Below are positions 32,278 through 38,293 of a stretch of DNA of 42,807 nt, in pieces; the first letter of the stretch is position 1, and each line of letters opens with the position of its first letter. Made by a program: the position numbers and the translations under genes. The notes below the pieces were generated by a model. The model searched no databases. It was not told the DNA's origin and saw nothing but the letters and a program-made list of their open reading frames with translations. Location: the NCBI RefSeq assembly GCF_002154575.1, contig NZ_MUBA01000149.1, positions 4,707 through 47,513 of the forward strand, in the 5' to 3' direction. The stretch comes from Streptomyces bobili. GTDB taxonomy: Bacteria; Actinomycetota; Actinomycetes; Streptomycetales; Streptomycetaceae.

Positions 32278-32666
32278 AGATCCACCTGACCAGCGTCTTC
32301 GTCGACGACCAGGCCAAGGCCGAGCACTTCTACACCGAGATCCTCGGCTTCGTGAAGAAGCACGACGTGCCGGTGGGGGAGAAGGACCGGTGGCTGACCG
32401 TCGTATCGCCCGACGAGCCCGACGGCACCGAACTCCTGCTCGAACCCGCCGGTCACCCGGCCGTCAAGGCCTACCGTGACGCGCTCGCCGGTGACGGCAT
32501 CCCGCTCGCCCAGTTCGCCGTCGACGACGTGACGGCGGAATACGAGCGGCTGCGTGGCCTCGGCGTCCGCTTCATCCAGGAGCCCCTGGAGATGGGCCCC
32601 GTCACCACCGCCGTCTTCGACGACACCTGCGGAAACCTGATCCAGATCGCGACCAAGCCGCAGTAG
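32274..32666 (+). CDS. VOC-family (glyoxalase-like) protein
   Basis: This 130-residue vicinal-oxygen-chelate protein begins MKIHLTSVFVDDQAKAEHFYTEILGF, the standard first beta-alpha-beta unit. The second unit is 'LAQFAVDDVTAEYERLRGLGVRFIQEP', ending 'VFDDTCGNLIQIA'. Such proteins bind a metal and serve as glyoxalases, dioxygenases or antibiotic-binding proteins. The position and low divergence of its residues suggest a dimer. The ATG at 32274 overlaps the regulator stop. ArsR-VOC pairs are common and usually handle a reactive small molecule. The exact substrate is unknown. Confidence 0.9.
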   Translation: MKIHLTSVFVDDQAKAEHFYTEILGFVKKHDVPVGEKDRWLTVVSPDEPDGTELLLEPAGHPAVKAYRDALAGDGIPLAQFAVDDVTAEYERLRGLGVRFIQEPLEMGPVTTAVFDDTCGNLIQIATKPQ

Positions 32667-32707
32667 GGCGGCAGCCGGAGCGAGCGACCGAAAGAGGATC
32701 GCGACCG

Positions 32708-32797
32708 ATGAGTTTCACGGCGCTCCGCGGTCAGAGATCACGACTGGTGCGCGAGAGCCGCGAGAGCGGACCGATCCCGCACCTGCCGAACTGCTGA
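32708..32797 (+). CDS. Possible short peptide ORF
   Basis: A 29-codon frame (MSFTALRGQRSRLVRESRES and so on, ending LPNC) lies between the VOC and DHFR-like genes. A weak AGAGGA lies upstream. It is very basic and matches no known family. It may be a leader peptide, a decayed gene or chance. Confidence 0.2.
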   Translation: MSFTALRGQRSRLVRESRESGPIPHLPNC

Positions 32798-32836
32798 GAA
32801 CCTGTCACGAGATCACGAGATACCGAGGAACCCGAG

Positions 32837-33409
32837 ATGCGCACCCTGATCAGCACCGCATTCGTCTCACTCGACGGCGTCGTGGAGGCCCCGGGCGGCG
32901 AGCCCGGTTACCGGAACTCCGGATGGACCTTCAAGGACATCGAGTTCCTCCCCGAGGCGTTCGACATCAAGGGCCGGGAGCAGAAGGAAGCCACCGCGAT
33001 GTTGCTGGGCCGGACCAGCTATCAGGCGTTCAGCCCGGTGTGGCCGGACATGGAGGACTTCGCCGACTACAAGGTGATGCCGAAGTACGTCGTCTCCACC
33101 ACCCTCACCGAGGACGACCTGGTGGCGAACTGGGGCGAGACCACGATCCTGCGCTCCCTCGACGACGTCGCCGCGTTGAAGGAGACCGAGGGCGGCCCGA
33201 TCATCGTCCACGGCAGCGCCGCCCTGAACCAGGGCCTCTCCGACGCCGGCCTGATCGACCGTTACCACCTGCTCGTCTTCCCGCTCCTGCTGGGCGCGGG
33301 CAAGCGCCTGTTCAGCACGTCGGACAAGGACACCCAGAAGCTCAAGCTGGTCGAGCACGAGGCCTACGCCAACGGCCTCCAGAAGAACGTCTTCGACGTC
33401 GTCCGCTGA
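32837..33409 (+). CDS. Dihydrofolate reductase-like (RibD C-terminal domain) protein
   Basis: This 190-residue protein has the RibD C-terminal/dihydrofolate-reductase fold. The start MRTLISTAFVSLDGVVEAPGG is diagnostic, followed by 'AMLLGRTSYQAFSPVWP', 'KYVVSTTL', 'IIVHGSAALNQGLSDAGLIDRYHLLVFPLLLGAGKRLF' and the end 'GLQKNVFDVVR'. The family members are NADPH-binding reductases whose natural substrates are mostly unknown. A GAGGA precedes the ATG at 32837. It follows the ArsR-VOC pair on the same strand after 170 bp and may be co-controlled. A second family member is encoded on the other strand at 34626-35204, with a GH43 gene between them. Confidence 0.92.
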   Translation: MRTLISTAFVSLDGVVEAPGGEPGYRNSGWTFKDIEFLPEAFDIKGREQKEATAMLLGRTSYQAFSPVWPDMEDFADYKVMPKYVVSTTLTEDDLVANWGETTILRSLDDVAALKETEGGPIIVHGSAALNQGLSDAGLIDRYHLLVFPLLLGAGKRLFSTSDKDTQKLKLVEHEAYANGLQKNVFDVVR

Positions 33410-33450
33410 CGAGACGCCACACCCTCGCACCGCTCCCGGATCGGCGGAGG

Positions 33451-33467
33451 CTCGGGACCGTCCCGAG
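33451..33467 (+). terminator. Small hairpin after the DHFR-like gene
   Basis: CTCGGGA (33451-33457) and TCCCGAG (33461-33467) form a 7-bp perfect stem with a 3-base loop, 41 bases after the stop codon. It is short and has no T tract. Confidence 0.4.
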
Positions 33468-33608
33468 TCGCCGCGGGGCAGGGGCGGAGCCGAGGGCGGT
33501 CCGGGTCCTTGGGCGCAACGCGAGGGCGCGTACGTCGTTTGTCTCTCTGCGAGGCGTCGATCGTTTCGGGCACGCCGCTCGGCGGCGCTTCCAGGAGGGA
33601 CAGGTCCC

Positions 33609-34589
33609 ATGGTGAGCGATGTCCTGCGGCGCTGGCTGCACCGCGTTGTGGTGTTCACCGCCGCGGCTGCGGTCTGCTTCTCGCCCGCGTACGCCGGGAC
33701 GGCCGTGAGCGGGCCGGTTCTGGACACGAACTTCCCTGATCCGGACGTGGTGAGCGCGCAGGGCGTGTTCCACGCCTATGCCACCAGCGGGAACGGCAAG
33801 CACGTGCAGCGGGCCACATCGAGGGATCTGGTGCGCTGGTCGGCTGCCACCCGCGACGCACTGCCGGTGCCGGGTGCATGGGTCGATCCGGCCGAGCCGC
33901 GGGTATGGGCGCCGGAAGTGTTCGACAACGGCCCCGGCTTCACCCTGTATTACACGGCGCGTCACCGCGCCGGCGGACGGCAGTGCATCGGCGTCGCCCT
34001 GTCGAGCGCGCCGCAGGGTCCGTTTCGACCCGTGGGTGAGGGGCCCCTGATCTGTCCCCTCGAGCAGGGAGGCGCCATCGACGCGGCGAGTTACAGCGAG
34101 GACGGGCGTCGGTACGTGGTGTGGAAGAACGACGGGAACTGTTGCGGCGTCCGGACCTGGCTGCACCTGCAGTCCGTCTCCGCGGACGGCACCCGTCTGG
34201 AGGGCGAGCCGGTACGGCTGTTGACGCAGGATCGCGAGTGGGAAGGCGACGTGGTGGAGGCACCCACGCTGATCAAACGCGGTCGGCAGTATGTGCTGCT
34301 GTACTCGGGCGGGCCGTACCACACGGATGCCTACGGCATCGGGTACGCGGTGGCGGACCACCTCACGGGCCCGTACATCAAGGCGCCCGCACCGTTGATG
34401 ACGACGGACACCCTCTCGGGGAGTGTGCGCGGACCCGGCGGTCAGGACGTGGTCACCGGTGCGGACGGCCGGGACAGGATCGTCTTCCACGGCTGGAGCG
34501 CCGACCGCTCCCGGCGCATGATGTACACGGCGGATCTGTCCTTCAGCGGCGGTCGGTTGACTGTCGGAGCAGGTCCGGCATCGCAGTGA
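33609..34589 (+). CDS. Secreted GH43-family glycoside hydrolase
   Basis: This 326-residue exported enzyme has a signal peptide ending AYA-G at about residue 29. It fits the five-bladed propeller GH43 family, which cleaves arabinose- or xylose-containing glycans. The general base is in FPDPDV (residues 42-47), Asp158 in GAIDAAS is the pKa-modulating residue, and Glu217 in VVEAPTL is the general acid; all three expected acids are present. A GGAGGG ribosome-binding site precedes the ATG at 33609. Its specificity (arabinofuranosidase, xylosidase or arabinanase) is not determined. It lies between two DHFR-like genes and converges on the second one. Confidence 0.9.
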   Translation: MVSDVLRRWLHRVVVFTAAAAVCFSPAYAGTAVSGPVLDTNFPDPDVVSAQGVFHAYATSGNGKHVQRATSRDLVRWSAATRDALPVPGAWVDPAEPRVWAPEVFDNGPGFTLYYTARHRAGGRQCIGVALSSAPQGPFRPVGEGPLICPLEQGGAIDAASYSEDGRRYVVWKNDGNCCGVRTWLHLQSVSADGTRLEGEPVRLLTQDREWEGDVVEAPTLIKRGRQYVLLYSGGPYHTDAYGIGYAVADHLTGPYIKAPAPLMTTDTLSGSVRGPGGQDVVTGADGRDRIVFHGWSADRSRRMMYTADLSFSGGRLTVGAGPASQ

Positions 34590-34625
34590 TCGCCAGACCG
34601 GCTGTCTTACGTGCGTGCCGCGGAC

Positions 34626-35204
34626 TCAGACATGCGGCGTGGGCCGGTAGGTGAGTTCCTGGATGTGACCGTCGAGGGTGTGGTGCTCGATCAGCTCGAG
34701 GTCGAAATCGGCCGCACCCTGGAAGATCGGGTCCAGTCCCGTCCGACCGGTGATCACGGGGAACAGCGTCACCTGGACGCGGTCGACGAGACCGGCGGCC
34801 ATCAGCGCCCGGTTCATCGACAGGCTGCCGTGCGAGCGCAACGGTACGTCGGACTCCTCCTTGAGCCGAGCCACGACGTCCACGGCATCGCCGCTCACGA
34901 CCTTCGCATCCGGCCAGTCGAGGGGTTCTTCCAGCGTGCTCGACACGACCGTCGCCGGCAGACTCCTCATCCGCGTGACCCAGGCATCACGCACCTCGGA
35001 CTCCTCGGTGCTCGACGCCAGCATCCGGGCGAACGCCCGATACGTATTGGCCCCGAGGACCATCCGCTGCGCCTCCCGGTACAGGGCGAGGCGGTGGTCG
35101 AGGAGTTCGGGGCCCTGCTTGCCCCAGTAGCCGGTCCAGTCGCCGCCGACGGCGCCGAATCCGTCGAGGCTGGAGAAGACGTCGAAGGTGTAGGTGGCGG
35201 TCAT
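34626..35204 (-). CDS. Second dihydrofolate reductase-like (RibD C-terminal domain) protein
   Basis: This 192-residue protein has the same fold as the gene product at 32837 but is clearly diverged. It begins MTATYTFDVFSSLDGFGAVG and has 'MVLGANTYRAFARML', 'LPATVVSSTLEEPLDWP', 'RSHGSLSMNRALMAAGLVDRVQVTLFPVITGRTG' and an end 'GHIQELTYRPTPHV'. The ATG at 35204 has GGAGAG upstream; the longer in-frame reading to 35279 is not supported. It probably binds NADPH, and its substrate is unknown. A 7-bp tandem repeat (AATGTGA twice, 35217-35230) lies just upstream of the ribosome-binding site and may be regulatory. It converges on the GH43 gene with a gap of 36 bp. Confidence 0.9.
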   Translation of the reverse strand: MTATYTFDVFSSLDGFGAVGGDWTGYWGKQGPELLDHRLALYREAQRMVLGANTYRAFARMLASSTEESEVRDAWVTRMRSLPATVVSSTLEEPLDWPDAKVVSGDAVDVVARLKEESDVPLRSHGSLSMNRALMAAGLVDRVQVTLFPVITGRTGLDPIFQGAADFDLELIEHHTLDGHIQELTYRPTPHV

Positions 35205-35216
35205 GAGGCTCTCCTC

Positions 35217-35230
35217 AATGTGAAATGTGA
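35217..35230. repeat. Heptamer tandem repeat upstream of the second DHFR-like gene
   Basis: AATGTGA is repeated head-to-tail at 35217-35223 and 35224-35230, in the leader of the minus-strand gene. It is AT-rich relative to its surroundings and may be part of a promoter or operator. Confidence 0.45.
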
Positions 35231-35330
35231 GGTGGATCGGGTGATGGAAGTACAGACCGGCGACCGTGCCAGGACTCATCGCTCTCGGACCGGCTCGGCG
35301 CGGGCCTCTGTCCCGGCCCCACGGTCACCG

Positions 35331-36290
35331 CTACCCCCACTTGTGCCGGTCGGTGTCCTTGCACGGAGCGGCGCGCAATCCGGAGGTGCTGTCCTCCAGG
35401 CAGGACCCGGTCGCTTCGTTGGAGAGTGATGCCGACTCGTCGGCCAAAGTCCTGACGCTCCACTTGCCTGAGGTCGTGCTGTCACAGGCGCCCGTGCGCA
35501 CCTTGGTGCCCTGGTCGTGCAGGCAGGCTCCGGTGGCATGGTTTCTCAGGTGGTGGGTGCCGTCGGGCAGCGCCTGCACCGTCCACCGCTGATAGCTCAG
35601 GCCGTTGCACGCGAAGGTGCGCAGTCCGTGATCCAGGCTGTGGTCCAGGCAGCGCCCCGTGGCCCTGTTGATGAACGGCTGAACGAGATCCGACCGTCCG
35701 GGCCGGTTGCCGGGCCCCGACGCCCCGGTCTCTGACGCCCGTTGCGCGGGAGCGGATCCAGGAACCCCGACGAGCACGGTGAGCAGCGAGCCGGCGACGC
35801 CACCCACCAGTACGCCCGCCAGGGCGAAAGCCCAGCGGCTGCGCATCCACGCCGCTGGCTTTCGGACCCCGGAGACATCACTGCTGGCTGGTGCTGGTGC
35901 TGGTGCTGGTGCTGGTGCTGGTGTCGGTTCCGGTTCCGAGAGGCGTGACCCGGTTCCGGCGGGCTCTGGCGCTGCTGCGGAAGATGCCCCGGCAGTCTGC
36001 GGCGCCGCTACGAGTGGCGTTCTGTCGCTGAAAGCGGGCTGGGACCGGTCAGCGGCCTCCCACAGCGTCCGGTACTGGACCGGGTCGGCTCCCAGTACGT
36101 GGCACAGCTGGGCGACCACGGCCCACGGCGGCACGGTGATCCCTTGGAAGTAGCGCGACAGCGAGGAGTCACTGATCCGGACCTGGGTCTCCAGGCTGCG
36201 CAGTGTGCGCCCCGACTGCTGCTGCAGGCTGCGCAGCGCGTCTCCCAGCTTCCGTGCTGCCGGATCGTGGTCCGGTCGTTGGCCGGTCAT
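35331..36290 (-). CDS. Membrane-spanning XRE regulator with extracellular ricin-type lectin domain
   Basis: This 319-residue protein has three parts. A cytoplasmic XRE helix-turn-helix domain lies at about residues 13-80 ('LRSLQQQSGRTLRSLETQVR', 'ISDSSLSRYFQGITVPPWAVV'). A Pro/Ala-rich linker ('PAPAPAPAPAPA', about 124-135) precedes one transmembrane segment at about 153-176 ('WAFALAGVLVGGVAGSLLTVLVGV'). The outside C-terminal part, about 202-319, is a ricin-B-like beta-trefoil of three repeats, each with ATGxCL then a second Cys and a Q/G/H-[RK]-W motif (QRW, GKW, HKW). The ATG at 36290 has AGAGAGG upstream. It resembles a one-piece receptor that could sense sugar outside and bind DNA inside. 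It diverges from a small secreted peptide gene. Confidence 0.88.
   Translation of the reverse strand: MTGQRPDHDPAARKLGDALRSLQQQSGRTLRSLETQVRISDSSLSRYFQGITVPPWAVVAQLCHVLGADPVQYRTLWEAADRSQPAFSDRTPLVAAPQTAGASSAAAPEPAGTGSRLSEPEPTPAPAPAPAPAPASSDVSGVRKPAAWMRSRWAFALAGVLVGGVAGSLLTVLVGVPGSAPAQRASETGASGPGNRPGRSDLVQPFINRATGRCLDHSLDHGLRTFACNGLSYQRWTVQALPDGTHHLRNHATGACLHDQGTKVRTGACDSTTSGKWSVRTLADESASLSNEATGSCLEDSTSGLRAAPCKDTDRHKWG
35885..35922. repeat. Hexanucleotide repeat encoding the Pro-Ala linker
   Basis: GGTGCT (AGCACC on the coding strand) repeats about five times in frame and encodes the Pro-Ala run between the DNA-binding and membrane segments. Slippage would change linker length without shifting the frame. 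Confidence 0.8.
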
Positions 36291-36559
36291 CGCGAGACAC
36301 CTCTCTGCAGGGCGGGGGCAGCCGCGTCCCGTCGGCTGTCCCATGTCCCGGGACGGGCACGTCCCAGCAGGTCAGGACTGTATTTATCCCGACATCGGTG
36401 AAGCAAGCGGGATCTGGTTGTACATGCCCACCTTCCTGCGCAAACTCGGCGTACCGGCTGAACAGATCACCCCCCAGGGTGAGCGCACCGGTGGTCGTGA
36501 CCGTGTCTGCAGAATCCGCGGCGGCCGACCTTCCCACTCCTACCGAAAGGATTTTCACC

Positions 36560-36841
36560 ATGCGTGTACGCACCGCACTGTCCGCTCTCGCGGCGATCGC
36601 CGTGGTCGGGCTCGGCCTGGGCGCGACGGCACCTGCCGTCGCGGTACCCGGCGCGGCATCCCTCCAGGCGGCCGTGGTTCAGGCCGCCGACAGCCTCGAT
36701 GTCCACCGCGGCAAGTTCATGACCCTGGGCGGCTGCCAGACGGCCGGCCAGCAGGGCATCGAGCGCGGGCACTGGGACCGCTACCAGTGTGCCGAGGGCT
36801 CCCTGTGGCCCTGGATCTGGAACCTGTGGACCAACCGCTGA
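36560..36841 (+). CDS. Small secreted Trp-rich peptide with two cysteines
   Basis: This 93-residue precursor has a signal peptide at residues 1-28 (MRVRTALSALAAIAVVGLGL, cleavage after AVA). The mature part is about 65 residues and contains just two cysteines, Cys59 and Cys77, which can form one disulfide. Its tail has Trp at 72, 83, 85, 87 and 90, in 'SLWPWIWNLW' and HW. The pattern G-x-x-C-x(17)-C with a Trp-rich end recalls small secreted Streptomyces proteins of unknown function. AT-rich leader and GAAAGG upstream support the ATG at 36560. It is divergent from the lectin-type XRE regulator, which probably controls it, and is followed by a strong hairpin. It may be a signal or an antimicrobial peptide; neither is shown. 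Confidence 0.75.
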   Translation: MRVRTALSALAAIAVVGLGLGATAPAVAVPGAASLQAAVVQAADSLDVHRGKFMTLGGCQTAGQQGIERGHWDRYQCAEGSLWPWIWNLWTNR

Positions 36842-37271
36842 GAAACACCGCACTGTCGGTGGCCTCCGTTCACGTAGGAGGAGGCCACCGACGGTCGTTC
36901 GGCCGGGCGGCTCTCCAGTTGCCCAGCCGTCCACCGGCCCGACGCAGACCCGCCGGCGGCATGCCCGTCGCCTCGCGCGCGGACGAACGACTCGCCCGCC
37001 CGGACACCACGCCCTGAGCACGGTCGGAAGGCGGTGACGGATCGGATGACCGCGGCCCGCCCTCGCCAGGGCCGAGCCGCCCGCTGGCGGACAACACCCG
37101 ATGCGCGAGCGGGCTTCCGGCCCCGCACGGCTTGTCAGCAGCGACACATGCCGCTCGCGGCACCCACCGCCACCTGAGGCAGGGCGCCGGCCCAGCGACG
37201 CACGACCACACCGTCGTCGCCCGTCGCCCCGTCAGGAAACCCCACCAGCACCCCGAAGAAAGGGGAACTCC
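36842..37271. other. Gene-free stretch between the secreted peptide and NlpC/P60 genes
   Basis: The left end holds the strong terminator hairpin described separately. The rest has no coding character on either strand. The promoter of the next gene must be near the right end, but I could not identify it. A GAAAGGGG ribosome-binding site lies just before 37272. Confidence 0.5.
36855..36892 (+). terminator. Terminator hairpin after the secreted peptide gene
   Basis: A perfect 13-bp inverted repeat has arms GTCGGTGGCCTCC (36855-36867) and GGAGGCCACCGAC (36880-36892) with a 12-base loop. It lies 14 bases after the stop codon. The stem is very stable and has no T tract. Confidence 0.7.
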
Positions 37272-38177
37272 ATGTCCAACGACCCCCACCGCACGTCTCT
37301 GTCCTCCCCTCCGCGCACCGCCCTGTCATGCCGGTTCCTGCCGGCGCTCGCCCTGGCCTGTCTTGCCGCAGGCGGCGGCATGGCGGTGCCCGCCCATGCG
37401 ACGACCACCGGGGCGGCCCTCGCGCACGCCGTGACGACGCGGGTTCAGCCGGTCCCCACGCAGGCAGCCGCCTCCTTCCCCACCTGGGGGACACGCTGGG
37501 TCGTACACGCCACGTCGGACATCGACTCGCCCGCCGTGGGCATGATCAACCAGGCCTCGCCCGGCCAGGACCGCATCACGGCCGACTACCAGGTCGACAC
37601 CGGGCGCCGGGTGTGCGAGGGCAGTGCCTGCTCCACCTTCATGGCCCACATCACCCAGCCCGTCACCGGCTTCCTCACCGTCGTCGCGGTGGACATCCCC
37701 GAGGACCGGCTGCCGGGCGTCCCCGTACAGGACGGGTCCCCCGACCCGCAGCCCGGTGCACGGCAGCAGACCCTGCACCGAGCCGCGACCTGGCTCACCG
37801 CCCACAACGGACGCCCAGTGCCCTACAGCCAGGGCTCGTACTGGCGCGACGGCTACCGGCAGGACTGCTCCGGCTACGCCTCCATGGCGCTGGGCCTGCC
37901 CACACCCGGCACCACCACCGTGGGGCTCGCCCACCACACGCTCACCCGCCCCATTCCCATGAGCGAACTCCAGCCCGGTGACCTCGTCATCGACGCCATC
38001 GGCAACAGCAACACCCGCCACGTCGTCATCTTCGAGAAGTGGAACGACGACGCCCACCGCTCGTACACCGCCTACGAACAGCGAGGTGTGTACGGAACCA
38101 CCCACCGCTCGCTGACCTACGGGCTGGCGGCGGGCAGCGAGTACAAGGCCCACCGCCCACTCCAGTACGGGAACTGA
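37272..38177 (+). CDS. Secreted NlpC/P60-like cysteine hydrolase
   Basis: This 301-residue exported protein has an N-terminal signal peptide with cleavage near AHA at residue 43. The middle region, about 65-165, has no recognised motif but carries Cys115 and Cys120, a possible disulfide. The C-terminal NlpC/P60-like domain spans about 170-300. Catalytic Cys199 is in RQDCSGYASMALGLP and His250 is in NTRHVVIFEKW, with 'LQPGDLVIDAIG' between. This domain usually cleaves cell-wall peptides or other amides. The ATG at 37272 has GAAAGGGG upstream. It is on the same strand as the secreted peptide gene but has its own upstream terminator, and it is followed by a double hairpin. Confidence 0.82.
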   Translation: MSNDPHRTSLSSPPRTALSCRFLPALALACLAAGGGMAVPAHATTTGAALAHAVTTRVQPVPTQAAASFPTWGTRWVVHATSDIDSPAVGMINQASPGQDRITADYQVDTGRRVCEGSACSTFMAHITQPVTGFLTVVAVDIPEDRLPGVPVQDGSPDPQPGARQQTLHRAATWLTAHNGRPVPYSQGSYWRDGYRQDCSGYASMALGLPTPGTTTVGLAHHTLTRPIPMSELQPGDLVIDAIGNSNTRHVVIFEKWNDDAHRSYTAYEQRGVYGTTHRSLTYGLAAGSEYKAHRPLQYGN

Positions 38178-38197
38178 CACTCGACGGCGCGCTACGG

Positions 38198-38263
38198 CCG
38201 CGTGCCCCGCCCCCCTCCCGCGGGGCACGCGGTGCCGGGACGACAGGGGCCCTCCGGGGCCCC
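38198..38263 (+). terminator. Tandem terminator hairpins after the NlpC/P60 gene
   Basis: The first hairpin has 13-bp perfect arms CCGCGTGCCCCGC (38198-38210) and GCGGGGCACGCGG (38220-38232). The second has 7-bp arms GGGGCCC and GGGCCCC at 38246-38263 with a TCCG loop. Together they probably separate this gene from the SUKH gene at 38294. Confidence 0.75.
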
Positions 38264-38293
38264 GTTGTCAGTGCGGGATGACACCATCCGGTC

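Noticed and set aside
36370..36480. Plus-strand frame reading 'IWLYMPTFLRKLGVP' in the divergent promoter region
   Set aside because: It lacks a start with ribosome-binding site and runs on in an Arg-rich frame through the secreted peptide gene. It could be a remnant, but I have no family match.
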